Source of the DNA: Streptococcus mitis | GTDB taxonomy: Bacteria > Bacillota > Bacilli > Lactobacillales > Streptococcaceae | Direction of reading: 5' to 3' | Assembly: GCF_009496285.1 (NCBI RefSeq) | Contig: NZ_WIJK01000003.1 | Location: 1 to 64,000, forward strand | Length of the DNA: 64,000 nucleotides | Part shown: in pieces, positions 46,609 to 55,021 of the stretch | Position numbering within the stretch: position 1 is the stretch's first letter | How the letters are laid out: each line of letters starts with the position of its first letter | Program-made: the position numbers and the translations under genes | Notes under the pieces: generated by a model | Told to the model about the DNA's origin: nothing | Seen by the model: only the letters and a program-made list of their open reading frames with translations | Database searches by the model: none

Positions 46609-47844
46609 ATGAAATTTGTTGGACTTGTTGGATCAAACTACGACCAATCATATAACCGCAAACTCTTGGAATTCATCCGTCGTAACTTCAAACTGAAATT
46701 TGAATTAGAAGTTCTTGAAATCGATGAAGTTCCAATGTTTAACCAAGACGAAAAATGGGACGAAAGCTTCCAATTACGCCTTCTTTACAATAAAATTACT
46801 CGTGCTGATGGTGTGATTATTGCTACTCCTGAGCACAACCATACAATTTCTGCTTCACTCAAGTCAGTTCTTGAATGGCTTTCATATGAAGTACATCCAT
46901 TCGAAAACAAACCAGTGATGATCGTGGGTGCTTCTTACTACGACCAAGGAACTTCTCGTGCGCAAGTTCACCTTCGTAAGATTCTTGATGCTCCAGGGGT
47001 GAATGCCTACACATTACCAGGTAATGAATTCCTTCTTGGAAAAGCTAAAGAAGCTTTTGATGCTAACGGAAATATTATCAACGAAGGAACTGTTAAATTC
47101 CTTGAAACTTGCTTAGATAACTTTGTCAAATACGTGGGAGTCGTTTCTAAATTGAAAAAACCAAAACCAATTGATCCAGAAGACTTGGATTGTGGAAAAC
47201 CAATCGCTACAACTATTACAGAAGTTGACCCTGATGATCCAGAATGGGTAGAAAAAGTTGCAGAAATTACAGGTGCTGTATCTGGGGATACATACGTTAA
47301 ACTTGACCATGGTATCCTTACAGTTAACCAAATTGATATGTTCTTGAAAGCTATGCCATTTGAATTGACATATGCTGACGATAACAACCAATTCCTATAC
47401 TACAACAACGCTCACCAAGATCCAGATACCATGTTTGCTAAACGTGTACCATCTCAATCTGGTAGCCGTATGTCAACAGTTCACGGTTCACTACCACCAG
47501 CACGTATGAAAAATGTTGAGTGGGTTATTGGAACTCTTAGGAACGGTAACCAAGAATACGTACGTACAATTGTCCCAGGTTCACCTGCTGGTGTTATCAA
47601 TACTCACAACTACCAAGCAATGTACTATCCTGATGGTTCATATGCTGGTATCAATGAAATTGTCTTTAACTTCCAACCATGGCTTGACTGGTACTTGAAA
47701 GAAACTGGTCAACGTTTGGTAGGAGGAAGCGGTCCGTTTGCTCCTGCTGGAGGCCACGGTGACGCAGATGCTACTTCTGGTGCTTCTGACTCAGCTGATG
47801 GCGGCCATGGAGATGCAGACGCTACTTCTGGTGCAAGTAACTAA
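46609..47844 (+). CDS. Flavin oxidoreductase with PAS-like domain and two ApbE-type flavinylation motifs
   Basis: The 411 aa have three parts: a flavodoxin-like NAD(P)H:FMN reductase domain (1 to about 185; ADGVIIATPEHNHTIS, KPVMIVGASYYDQGTSRAQ), a PAS/DUF438-like domain (about 225-365; GILTVNQIDMFLKAMPFELT, FNFQPWLDWYL), and a low-complexity tail with two copies of GGHGDADATSGAS (381-393 and 398-410). Each repeat contains D-A-T-S-G-A-S, close to the D-g-x-[S/T]-[S/G]-A-[T/S] motif that ApbE modifies, which would make Ser393 and Ser410 FMN acceptors. It is co-transcribed with apbE (17-bp gap to the previous gene). There is no signal peptide. A BOX element starts directly after the stop codon. 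Confidence 0.85.
   Translation: MKFVGLVGSNYDQSYNRKLLEFIRRNFKLKFELEVLEIDEVPMFNQDEKWDESFQLRLLYNKITRADGVIIATPEHNHTISASLKSVLEWLSYEVHPFENKPVMIVGASYYDQGTSRAQVHLRKILDAPGVNAYTLPGNEFLLGKAKEAFDANGNIINEGTVKFLETCLDNFVKYVGVVSKLKKPKPIDPEDLDCGKPIATTITEVDPDDPEWVEKVAEITGAVSGDTYVKLDHGILTVNQIDMFLKAMPFELTYADDNNQFLYYNNAHQDPDTMFAKRVPSQSGSRMSTVHGSLPPARMKNVEWVIGTLRNGNQEYVRTIVPGSPAGVINTHNYQAMYYPDGSYAGINEIVFNFQPWLDWYLKETGQRLVGGSGPFAPAGGHGDADATSGASDSADGGHGDADATSGASN
47752..47838 (+). repeat. In-gene tandem repeat encoding GGHGDADATSGAS twice
   Basis: Two copies of a 39-bp coding repeat are separated by codons for D-S-A-D. The DNA copies differ at silent sites (for example GGCCACGGTGACGCA against GGCCATGGAGATGCA), so the duplication is old enough to have diverged while the peptide was kept. 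Confidence 0.85.
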
Positions 47845-47994
47845 TACTCAATGAAAATCAAAGAGCAAACTAGGAAGATAGCCGCAGGTTGCTCAAAGTA
47901 CTGCTTTGAGGTTGTAGATAGAACTGACGAAGTCAGTAACATATATACGGCAAGGTGAAGCTGACGTGGTTTGAAGAGATTTTCGATGAGTATA
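47845..47994 (-). repeat. BOX element, A-B-C form
   Basis: In minus orientation: boxA (ACTCATCGAAAATCTCTTC.. with CACGTCAGC..CACCTTGCCG), one boxB (TTCTATCTACAACCTCAAAG) and boxC ending CATTGAGTA. It begins at the base after the oxidoreductase stop codon. Confidence 0.93.
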
Positions 47995-48006
47995 AAATTT
48001 AATACT

Positions 48007-48034
48007 AAAGGAACCTCTTTAGGTTCCTTTTTTT
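48007..48034 (+). terminator. Terminator of the apbE-oxidoreductase operon
   Basis: AAAGGAACC and GGTTCCTTT form a 9-bp stem with a T7 tail. Confidence 0.88.
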
Positions 48035-48039
48035 AAAAC

Positions 48040-48073
48040 AAAAACTCGGTTAGATTTTACTAACCGAGTTTTC
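48040..48073 (-). terminator. Terminator of the glyQS-DUF896 operon
   Basis: AAAACTCGGTTAG and CTAACCGAGTTTT form a 13-bp perfect stem with T runs at both sides. Confidence 0.9.
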
Positions 48074-48085
48074 TATATCTCAAAA

Positions 48086-48343
48086 TTATGAATTTGGATC
48101 GTCAAGACTACGACCATGCAAGCCTTTTTCACGTTGTACCTGACGAAGTTTCTCAGGAGTCACATCATTTCCATCTTCATCTACGATTTTGATTCCTTCA
48201 ATGTGATGACGAACTGAACGACGATAGCCTTCGATATATTCCTCACGAAGTTTAGCTTGTTCTACTTTTTCTTCTGCAGTCAAGCCTTCTGTTTTTTTCT
48301 TTTTCGCAAGCTCATTAATACGAGCGATTTTTTCTGGTGTCAT
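48086..48343 (-). CDS. DUF896 protein (YnzC-like)
   Basis: An 85-aa soluble helical protein: [40 protein letters not shown], ending in RSLDDPNS. This is the DUF896/YnzC family, reported in Bacillus as part of the SOS-regulated yneA region; its function in streptococci is unknown. It lies 29 bp after glyS, probably in the same transcript. Confidence 0.92.
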   Translation of the reverse strand: MTPEKIARINELAKKKKTEGLTAEEKVEQAKLREEYIEGYRRSVRHHIEGIKIVDEDGNDVTPEKLRQVQREKGLHGRSLDDPNS

Positions 48344-48372
48344 ATTTGGACCTCCAATCTACTTTTTAATTT

Positions 48373-50409
48373 CTATTTTGTATTAAGAAGATTAAAAGCA
48401 GCGACTGTTTTCGCTTTATTCACAAGTTCAGTTAGAATAGCTAGACGATTATTCTTAACATCAACATCCTCTGCCATAACCATAGTATTGTCAAAGAATG
48501 CATCAATAACAGGACTAAGAGCAAATAACTGCGTTAATTTATCACTAGCTGAACCTTTCAATTCTAGATTTTCTACTGCTTGAGCTAGTTCTTTTTCCTG
48601 TTCATTTTCAAAGAGACTAGTATCAACTTTGACTGAACCTTCTGCTTTTTCCGCTAGGTTAAAAGCACGAGATAAGGATTCAACAGCTGGTTTGTAGTCA
48701 CTATTTAGAGATGCTTCTTTCAGTGCTTCTGCTGCTTCAATCATATCTGCAACAACAAAGTTTGAACTTGCAAGAACAGCCTCTTTAATATCTTTTGCAG
48801 TAGACCCCATCATCTTATCAACACGAGCTTTGATGAAGTTAAGCACTTCTTCTTGATTATCGTAAGTTAGACTATCAAATGATAAAGCATAAAGGCTAGC
48901 AATCAATTCGTCCATTGGAATATTCCAGCCGAAGTCTTCCAAGATACGGACAATCCCTTGTGTTGCACGACGAAGAGCATAAGGGTCATTTGAACCAGAT
49001 GGAATCAAGCCAACAGAGAAGAAGGACAAAAGAGTATCCAATTTATCAGCTAGTGCAAGGATAGCTCCGACTTTAGACTCAGGAAGAGCACCATCTGCAG
49101 AATCTGGAAGGTAGTGTTCACGGATAGCTTGTGCCACTGTAGCATTCTCACCTGCAAGAAGAGCATATTTCTCACCCATGATCCCTTGAAGCTCATCAAA
49201 TTCACCAACCATACCAGTCAAGAGGTCAAACTTATAAATAGCTGCAGCACGAGCAAGGTCAACAGTTTCATCTACCGATAAACCTGCTTTTTCCGCCAAA
49301 AGGATAGCAATTTGTCCGGTACGAATCATGTGCTCACGAAGTGAACCAATCTTTTCATGGAAGGTTACGTGTGATAATTTAGCTACAAGATCTTCAATCT
49401 TGAGTTTTTGGTCTTCACGCCAGAAGAATTCACCATCTTCAAGACGTGCCACCAAGACTTTCTCATTTCCTCGGATGACATTATCCAGATACTCTGCATT
49501 TCCGTTACGAACAGAAATAAAGTTTGGTTTTAGATTTCCGTCAATGTCACGTACTACAAAGTAGCGTTGGTGAGTTTCCATTGAAGTGACCAAGACTTCT
49601 TCTGGAACCTCTAGGTACTTAGGATCAAAATTCCCCATGAAGGCAGTTGGATATTCAACCAAATTCAAAACTTCATTCAAGAGTCCTTCATCAATTTGTA
49701 CCTGTACACCTTCTGCAGCTTCGATAGCCTTAATTTGCTCACGAATCATATTTTCGCGTTCAATGCTATCTGCAATAACATAAACTTTGCGCAGGTCTTC
49801 TTCATAGCTGTCAGCATGCTGAATTTCTACTTCGTGACCAAGGAAACGATGTCCACGGCTAACTCTTCCTGAATGAATATCTAAGAAATCCATATCGAGT
49901 GCCACATCATCCAAAAGAACTGTCAACGTATGGACTGGACGGATATATTCAAAGGTATTGTTTGCCCAGTGCATACTTACTGGGAAGCTTAAGCTAGCCA
50001 ATACTTCTGGAATTCCAGTCAAAACTTCCTCAGCTGGTTTTCCAGCTTCATGCTTAGTTACGTAGACATATTCTTCACCTTTGATTTCACGGAATTCGAT
50101 ATCATCTACAGTCAAGCCTTTACCACGGACAAACCCTTGCGCTGCTTTAGAGAAATTTCCTTCTGCATCCAAAGCAATTTTTTTAGAAGGTCCTTTAAAA
50201 TCTTCAGTCAAATCCGTTTGTTGGTCTGCTAAGCCAAGTACGCGAACAGCCAAACGACGTGGAGTTGAAAAAGTTTGAATTCCTTCGTATGAAAGGCGGT
50301 TATTATCCAAAAAGGCTGCCATTTTTTCACCTAGTTGTTTTTCACTTGGTGTGACAACGTAGGCTGGTAACTCTTCGAGTCCTAGTTCTACTAATAAATT
50401 TTTTGCCAT
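48373..50409 (-). CDS. glyS: Glycyl-tRNA synthetase beta subunit
   Basis: The 678-aa tRNA-binding subunit of the alpha2-beta2 enzyme: [20 protein letters not shown] at the start, an HD-like domain (near [20 protein letters not shown]) and a C-terminal DALR anticodon-binding part. The start at 50409 ([10 protein letters not shown]) has AAAGGA upstream and matches the pneumococcal length; 13 extra upstream codons lack an RBS. It is separated from glyQ by an unusually long structured spacer. Confidence 0.96.
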   Translation of the reverse strand: MAKNLLVELGLEELPAYVVTPSEKQLGEKMAAFLDNNRLSYEGIQTFSTPRRLAVRVLGLADQQTDLTEDFKGPSKKIALDAEGNFSKAAQGFVRGKGLTVDDIEFREIKGEEYVYVTKHEAGKPAEEVLTGIPEVLASLSFPVSMHWANNTFEYIRPVHTLTVLLDDVALDMDFLDIHSGRVSRGHRFLGHEVEIQHADSYEEDLRKVYVIADSIERENMIREQIKAIEAAEGVQVQIDEGLLNEVLNLVEYPTAFMGNFDPKYLEVPEEVLVTSMETHQRYFVVRDIDGNLKPNFISVRNGNAEYLDNVIRGNEKVLVARLEDGEFFWREDQKLKIEDLVAKLSHVTFHEKIGSLREHMIRTGQIAILLAEKAGLSVDETVDLARAAAIYKFDLLTGMVGEFDELQGIMGEKYALLAGENATVAQAIREHYLPDSADGALPESKVGAILALADKLDTLLSFFSVGLIPSGSNDPYALRRATQGIVRILEDFGWNIPMDELIASLYALSFDSLTYDNQEEVLNFIKARVDKMMGSTAKDIKEAVLASSNFVVADMIEAAEALKEASLNSDYKPAVESLSRAFNLAEKAEGSVKVDTSLFENEQEKELAQAVENLELKGSASDKLTQLFALSPVIDAFFDNTMVMAEDVDVKNNRLAILTELVNKAKTVAAFNLLNTK

Positions 50410-50691
50410 GTTTTTTCCTTTACAAAATTTCTTCTTTTTGATAGTCACCTTAGGTACTGGGGACGTTGCTAACTAACTTTGTGAGTCTGTGGGGAAATCT
50501 TCTGTCTTCTTGACAAAGATTTCCAACAGTCTCATCAAAGTGGATTTAGCCAACTGATTTTTGAACCTAAAGTTTCAAAAATCCCCAGATAGCAGTACGG
50601 CGGTGCCTATCCCTTTAGCAAGTCTTCGACTTGCCTCTGAGTGCCATACGGGCTCACTTTGTTCGCCCTTTTTCTATTCTTGTAACTGTTT
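50410..50691 (-). other. Structured 282-nt spacer between glyQ and glyS
   Basis: There is no credible coding frame. Read on the minus strand it holds at least four strong hairpins: GGGC..GCCC near 50662-50680, GCAAGTC-GAA-GACTTGC near 50620-50636, GATTTTTGAA..TTCAAAAATC near 50556-50584, and GGAAATCTT..AAGATTTCC near 50494-50525. Functionally it could be a mobile repeat, an RNA processing site, or an expression-balancing element between the two subunits. No Rfam family is recognised. Confidence 0.6.
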
Positions 50692-51609
50692 TTATTCTTC
50701 CTCTTCTGCTAGGAGTTTGGCGCGTGTAGCTTCGTCAAGAAGTGGGTAACCAAGTTTCTTGCGTTCAGCTACGAATGTTTTAGCTACGACACGGGCTAAG
50801 TTACGAATACGTGCGATATAACCAGCACGTTCTGTAACGGATACTGCTCCACGAGCATCAAGCAAGTTGAAGGTATGTGAACATTTCAAAACGTAGTCAT
50901 AGGCTGGGTGAACAAGACCCAATTCCAAGGCACGCCCAGCTTCTTTTTCAAACTTTTCAAAGTTTTCAAGAAGCATATCTTGGTCAGAAACTTCAAAACT
51001 GTATTTTGAATGCTCGTATTCTGGTTGAAGGAAGATTTCTCCATATTTAACACCTGGAGCCCACTCAATATCGTAAACAGAATCTACTTCTTGGATGTAA
51101 GAAGCTAAACGCTCTAAACCATAAGTAACTTCAGCGGTAACAGGTCCAGTTGCCAAACCACCGACTTGTTGGAAGTAAGTGAACTGAGTGATTTCCATAC
51201 CATCAAGCCACACTTCCCATCCAAGACCAGCTGAACCAGTTGATGGGTTTTCCCAGTTATCTTCAACGAAACGAATATCGTGTTCCAAAGGATTGATTCC
51301 CAATTTTTCCAATGACTCAAGGTAGAGCTCTTGGATGTTTGAAGGTGATGGTTTCATAACCACTTGGAATTGATGGTGTTGGTAAAGACGGTTTGGATTT
51401 TCCCCGTAACGACCGTCTGCTGGACGACGTGATGGCTCAACATAAGCTGCATTCCATGGCTCAGGACCGATAGCACGAAGGAAAGTGTAAGGACTCATAG
51501 TTCCCGCACCTTTTTCATTATCATAAGCCTGCATCAGCATACAACCCTGATCATTCCAGTATTGTTGCAAAGTCAAGATAATCTCTTGAAAGGTTAGTTT
51601 TTTAGACAT
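50692..51609 (-). CDS. glyQ: Glycyl-tRNA synthetase alpha subunit
   Basis: The 305-aa catalytic subunit with class II signatures: [53 protein letters not shown] and [27 protein letters not shown] lies 7 nt before the ATG at 51609. It is controlled by a Gly T-box; the leader between T-box and gene contains a second copy of the glyQ start. Confidence 0.97.
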   Translation of the reverse strand: MSKKLTFQEIILTLQQYWNDQGCMLMQAYDNEKGAGTMSPYTFLRAIGPEPWNAAYVEPSRRPADGRYGENPNRLYQHHQFQVVMKPSPSNIQELYLESLEKLGINPLEHDIRFVEDNWENPSTGSAGLGWEVWLDGMEITQFTYFQQVGGLATGPVTAEVTYGLERLASYIQEVDSVYDIEWAPGVKYGEIFLQPEYEHSKYSFEVSDQDMLLENFEKFEKEAGRALELGLVHPAYDYVLKCSHTFNLLDARGAVSVTERAGYIARIRNLARVVAKTFVAERKKLGYPLLDEATRAKLLAEEEE

Positions 51610-51703
51610 TATTTACTCCTTTATTATAAATTATTGCGACATGAGTCTGCCTCGTCGATTATACGAGGCAAGACGAGTTAGTACTGCGTCTAGCTCAGGC
51701 ACC

Positions 51704-51781
51704 CTAGTGCTGAGCGTGGGGCAGTCCGACTGTAAGGAGGTCTCTGCCACTGACGCAGTGGAAAGTCAATTTTTTAGACAT
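51704..51781 (-). CDS. Leader ORF that copies the glyQ start (25 aa)
   Basis: TAAGGAGTAAAAC, ATG and codons for MSKKLTF repeat the RBS and first seven codons of glyQ almost exactly, then the frame runs into unrelated residues (HCVSGRDLLTVG) and stops at 51704. Its RBS looks as good as that of glyQ, so ribosomes should load here. It seems to have arisen when about 150 bp of hairpin-rich DNA was inserted with duplication of the glyQ start. Whether the peptide matters is unknown. Confidence 0.5.
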   Translation of the reverse strand: MSKKLTFHCVSGRDLLTVGLPHAQH

Positions 51782-51823
51782 GTTTTACTCCTTATTCATA
51801 AAGTTTCTTATGACTCAGGATAC

Positions 51824-52006
51824 AAAAAGAACCGTGTCTCTGCTCCTAAGTCAAGTGACCTAGGGGCGTCAAAAACGCGGTTCCACCCTAATTTATTACT
51901 TCATTATCTTTATTAAAATACCAAAAGCGCCACACTCATCTCTCAATCACCTGACTCTCACTATCACAGGCTCGCTTGGGATTTACTGATAAGATATTCT
52001 TTCTTG
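51824..52006 (-). promoter_or_regulatory. T-box riboswitch, glycine type, for glyQS
   Basis: A perfect T-box sequence AGGGTGGAACCGCG lies at 51876-51889. Stem I is closed by GAATATC/GGTATTT, with an AGTA motif on its 5' side and specifier GGC (51929-51931, in GTGTGGCGC). The terminator pairs GAACCGCGT with ACACGGTTC (51829-51886) and runs into TTTTT. Uncharged tRNA-Gly would turn on glyQS. Confidence 0.93.
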
Positions 52007-52012
52007 TTGTCT

Positions 52013-52041
52013 ATTATATCAAAAAGGAATTGAAAAGTAAA
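52013..52041 (-). promoter_or_regulatory. Promoter of the glyQS operon
   Basis: TTTACT (52036-52041), a 17-bp spacer and TGATATAAT with -10 at 52013-52018. Confidence 0.8.
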
Positions 52042-52131
52042 ATTATTTTATCACTAGTCCTATATATTTCTTAGCCAAATTAATTTAACTGCCCCTTTTA
52101 TGTCCCTTTTTGAACAAAAAGAAAAACCACT

Positions 52132-52152
52132 AATCCTAAGACTAGCGGTTTA
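52132..52152 (-). terminator. Terminator of rplJ-rplL
   Basis: On the minus strand AACCGCTAGTC..TTAGTGGTT forms a stem (one G-T mismatch) followed by TTTTC and TTTTT. Confidence 0.7.
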
Positions 52153-52186
52153 ATCATGTTTTTAAGCTACGAATGTAGTTGCTCTA

Positions 52187-52552
52187 TTATTTAAGAGTAA
52201 CTGAAGCTCCAGCTTCTTCCAATTTAGCTTTGATTTCTTCAGCTTCTGCAGCTGCAACGCCTTCTTTGATGACACCTGGTGCACCATCAACAAGTTCTTT
52301 AGCTTCTTTAAGACCAAGACCTGTGATTTCACGTACAACTTTGATAACGCCGACTTTCTTGTCGCCTGCAGCTGTCAATTCAACGTCAAATGAATCTTTA
52401 GCAGCTTCTTCAGCACCACCAGCAGCAGCTACAGCTACAGGAGCAGCTGCAGTTACACCAAATTCTTCTTCGATAGCTTTTACAAGGTCGTTCAATTCAA
52501 GGATTGAAGCTTCTTTAATTTCAGCAATAATGTTTTCAATGTTCAATGCCAT
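52187..52552 (-). CDS. rplL: Ribosomal protein L7/L12
   Basis: The 121-aa stalk protein: N-terminal dimer part [20 protein letters not shown], Ala/Gly-rich hinge ([20 protein letters not shown]) and C-terminal factor-binding domain ([20 protein letters not shown]). GGAGG nine bases before the ATG at 52552 fixes the start. It follows rplJ by 73 bp. Confidence 0.98.
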   Translation of the reverse strand: MALNIENIIAEIKEASILELNDLVKAIEEEFGVTAAAPVAVAAAGGAEEAAKDSFDVELTAAGDKKVGVIKVVREITGLGLKEAKELVDGAPGVIKEGVAAAEAEEIKAKLEEAGASVTLK

Positions 52553-52625
52553 TGTTATTTCCTCCAAATAAGTTTATATTTTATGTTTATATTTTTGTAG
52601 CTAGGCTACGCTGCGTAGCTTAAGA

Positions 52626-53126
52626 TTAAGCTGCGTCTTCTTTGTTGTCTGCAACCGCTTTGACTGCAAGAGCAACGTTGCGCACTGGCGCTTGAAGTAC
52701 AGAAAGGAGCATAGAAAGAAGTCCTTCGCGGTTTGGAAGAGTTGCAAGAGCAACGATTTCTTCTTTTGATGCGACAGCGCCTTCGATTGCACCACCTTTG
52801 ATTTCAAGTGCGTCAGCGTTTTTAGCAAAGTCGTTCAAGATTTTCGCTGGAGCGATAACATCTTCGTTAGAAAATGCTACAGCAGATGGTCCAACAAATA
52901 CAGATGCAAGTTCTGCAAGTCCAGCTTTTTCAGCTGCACGACGTAAGATTGAGTTTTTAATAACTTTGTACTCAACTTCGCTTCCACGAAGCTCACGACG
53001 AAGAACTGTATCTTGTTCAACTGTCAAACCACGAGCGTCTACAACGACGATTGATGCAGCAGCTTTCATTTTTTCAGCTACTACGTCAACTAGTTCCGCT
53101 TTTTTAGCAATAATTGCTTCACTCAT
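52626..53126 (-). CDS. rplJ: Ribosomal protein L10
   Basis: The 166-aa base of the ribosomal stalk: [36 protein letters not shown] and the C-terminal helix that binds L7/L12. The ATG at 53126 has GGAGGTG upstream; a longer frame reaches into the leader and is rejected. An L10-type autoregulatory leader precedes it. Confidence 0.98.
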   Translation of the reverse strand: MSEAIIAKKAELVDVVAEKMKAAASIVVVDARGLTVEQDTVLRRELRGSEVEYKVIKNSILRRAAEKAGLAELASVFVGPSAVAFSNEDVIAPAKILNDFAKNADALEIKGGAIEGAVASKEEIVALATLPNREGLLSMLLSVLQAPVRNVALAVKAVADNKEDAA

Positions 53127-53139
53127 TAGTGTGTTCACC

Positions 53140-53300
53140 TCCGTAATTATTTTGCTTGGGGAATTTTTCCAAAAGAAAAACGCGCCCAAACCTAGACACG
53201 AAAGTACAATACGCTTCTTTTTACATGATACGTTTTGTCCTCGGTAGGATATTTATGAGTCGAACTCCCCTACTGTCTTAGGCAGTTTTTTCAAACCGTT
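53140..53300 (-). promoter_or_regulatory. L10-type ribosomal protein leader
   Basis: The minus-strand leader contains CTGCCTAAGACAGTAGGGGAG and, further on, CCTACCGAGGACAAAACG, the conserved arms of the Firmicute L10 leader where the L10(L12)4 complex binds. AACGCG..CGCGTT-like inverted sequences close to the gene may form the downstream arm. It explains the 170-nt gap before rplJ. Confidence 0.85.
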
Positions 53301-53304
53301 ATTA

Positions 53305-53333
53305 AGTATAACATACTACTTTGATTAGTGCAA
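53305..53333 (-). promoter_or_regulatory. Promoter of rplJ-rplL
   Basis: TTGCAC (53328-53333), a 17-bp spacer and TATACT (53305-53310) with a TG one base upstream. Confidence 0.8.
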
Positions 53334-53416
53334 GAGTTTTTTGCTTATTTTTTAAAATTTTTATTTATTCTTTAATCTCATTTATAGATAATCTCATCAA
53401 AAATCAATTTTAGTTC

Positions 53417-53466
53417 TTGACTTGTTTGATTTTTTATTGTACTATACAACTGTATATACAGTTAAA
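53417..53466 (+). promoter_or_regulatory. niaX promoter with NiaR operator
   Basis: TTGACT (53417-53422), a 17-bp spacer and TACTAT (53440-53445) are followed by a perfect 16-bp palindrome AACTGTATATACAGTT (53448-53463). The extended sequence TACAACTGTATATACAGTTA closely fits the NiaR box reported for pneumococcus. It covers the expected transcription start, so niacin-bound NiaR would block initiation. Confidence 0.88.
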
Positions 53467-53476
53467 AGGAGTTATT

Positions 53477-54004
53477 ATGAATACACAAAAGAAAACACAA
53501 TTCATGACCTTAACCGCATTGCTAACTGCTATCGCTATTTTGATTCCTTTGGTGATGCCCTTTAAAATTGTCATTCCTCCTGCTTCCTACACTTTAGGAA
53601 GTCACGTTGCTATTTTTATCGCTATGTTTCTCTCTCCCTGGATGGCTATCTTTGTTATTATAGCTTCTAGTTTAGGATTTCTCATGGCTGGGTATCCGAT
53701 TGTTATCGTACTTCGTGCCTTTTCCCATATCTTTTTTGGAAGTCTGGGTGCTTTCTATCTTCAAAAACATCCTCAAACCTTGGACAATAAGAAATCTTCA
53801 TTGATTTTTAACTTTGTACTTGGTTTGGTTCATGCTATTGCTGAAGTTTTGGCTTGTGTGATTTTTTATGCTAGTACTGGAACTGACTTAAAAAATATGT
53901 TCTATGTCTTGTTTGTATTAGTTGGATTTGGTACTATTATCCATAGCATGGTAGACTATTACTTAGCATTGGCTGTTTATAAAGCATTGAGAAAACGCCG
54001 TTAA
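53477..54004 (+). CDS. niaX: Niacin ECF transporter S component NiaX
   Basis: The 175-aa membrane protein has about five or six helices (LTALLTAIAILIPLVMPFKI; HVAIFIAMFLSPWMAIFVII). AAAGGAG lies 7 nt before the ATG at 53477. It is the substrate-binding subunit of an energy-coupling-factor transporter; the shared EcfAA'T module is elsewhere. Identification rests on the NiaR box and the adjacent niaR gene as much as on the protein. Confidence 0.87.
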   Translation: MNTQKKTQFMTLTALLTAIAILIPLVMPFKIVIPPASYTLGSHVAIFIAMFLSPWMAIFVIIASSLGFLMAGYPIVIVLRAFSHIFFGSLGAFYLQKHPQTLDNKKSSLIFNFVLGLVHAIAEVLACVIFYASTGTDLKNMFYVLFVLVGFGTIIHSMVDYYLALAVYKALRKRR

Positions 54005-54022
54005 GCGTTAAGAGAGAAGAAT

Positions 54023-54538
54023 ATGACAAAAAATCGAAAAGAAGCCCTTCTACAACTCTTAGAAAAAGCTCAAAAACCTCTAAACGGAAAAAGCTTAGCA
54101 GAACATTTTCATGTCACTCGCCAGATTATCGTTCAGGACATTGCAGTTCTTCGTGCAGACGGTGCTCCTATCTTATCAACCAATCGTGGCTATATTTATA
54201 AAGAAAGCAAGACCAATCCGTATGTTCACAAACTGTTTAAAGTTAAGCACGAGATGGAAGAAATTGGTCAAGAACTTCTAGCTATCGTCGATAATGGGGG
54301 ACGTGTTCAGAATACCTTGATTGATCATCCTGTCTACGGAGAAATTGAAACCTTGCTCAAACTCTCTTGTCGTCGGGACGTTCAGCATTTTTTAGAGCAA
54401 GTCGAACGGTCTGACTTTAGACCACTTTCTGAATTAACAGATGGCGTCCATTATCACCTAGTCGAAGCTGAAAATGAACAAGACCTCCTCTATATCGAGA
54501 AGGCCTTGGATAAGTTTGGTTATTTAGTAAAGGATTAG
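54023..54538 (+). CDS. niaR: Niacin-responsive transcriptional repressor NiaR
   Basis: The 171 aa have an N-terminal HTH_11 winged helix (REALLQLLEKAQKPLNGKSL; VTRQIIVQDIAVLRADG) and a C-terminal 3H domain whose three histidines lie in TLIDHPVYGEI, RRDVQHFLEQV and DGVHYHLVEAE. It represses NAD-precursor uptake genes. Starts 18 bp after niaX; tail-to-tail with mutX, their stop codons overlapping by 4 bp. Confidence 0.92.
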   Translation: MTKNRKEALLQLLEKAQKPLNGKSLAEHFHVTRQIIVQDIAVLRADGAPILSTNRGYIYKESKTNPYVHKLFKVKHEMEEIGQELLAIVDNGGRVQNTLIDHPVYGEIETLLKLSCRRDVQHFLEQVERSDFRPLSELTDGVHYHLVEAENEQDLLYIEKALDKFGYLVKD

Positions 54539-55002
54539 AAGGTTTTCTTTTCCCAATCGTCTTCTGTACGGCGAGGGTAGAAAAATTCAGACTTATCCGG
54601 ATCTTCCATCATCTCCATTAAAGGTAACATATCATAGGCCAGATCCAAGTTTGGAATCTGGTCTTTTTGCACCCAAGAAACTTCTCCTTCATCTGAAGAA
54701 CGAAGGGTACCAAAGAACTCAGTCGCCTTATAACAAACGACAATATAGCGACCACCTGTATCTAGTGGCCAATTTTTAATGCCGACAAGTTGAGGATTTT
54801 GAATCGTCAGACCTGTTTCCTCGTATATCTCACGGATAACAGATTCTGCAAAGGCCTCACCATCTTCCACATGACCTCCTGGAAAAGCATAGCCAGACCA
54901 GCGGTTGGTTTCAGGCGATCGATATTGCATAACCACGCGCTGATTTTCAAGATCTTCTATTAGACAAATATTAGTTAGAATGGTTAATTGTGCTCTAGAC
55001 AT
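54535..55002 (-). CDS. mutX: Nudix hydrolase MutX (8-oxo-dGTP diphosphatase)
   Basis: The 155-aa protein has a canonical Nudix box, G-x5-E-x7-REIYEETGL, in PGGHVEDGEAFAESVIREIY. The streptococcal MutX removes 8-oxo-dGTP from the nucleotide pool. The ATG at 55002 gives the known pneumococcal length; an upstream in-frame GTG at 55011 is less likely. Confidence 0.93.
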   Translation of the reverse strand: MSRAQLTILTNICLIEDLENQRVVMQYRSPETNRWSGYAFPGGHVEDGEAFAESVIREIYEETGLTIQNPQLVGIKNWPLDTGGRYIVVCYKATEFFGTLRSSDEGEVSWVQKDQIPNLDLAYDMLPLMEMMEDPDKSEFFYPRRTEDDWEKKTF

Positions 55003-55021
55003 AGGACTCACTTTCTAATGT

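Noticed and set aside
47007..47391. Minus-strand frames of 92 and 126 codons
   Set aside because: They lie entirely within the well-supported oxidoreductase gene on the plus strand.
53127..53247. Coding frames in the rplJ leader
   Set aside because: The sequence matches the L10 leader RNA and the frame extensions have no RBS.
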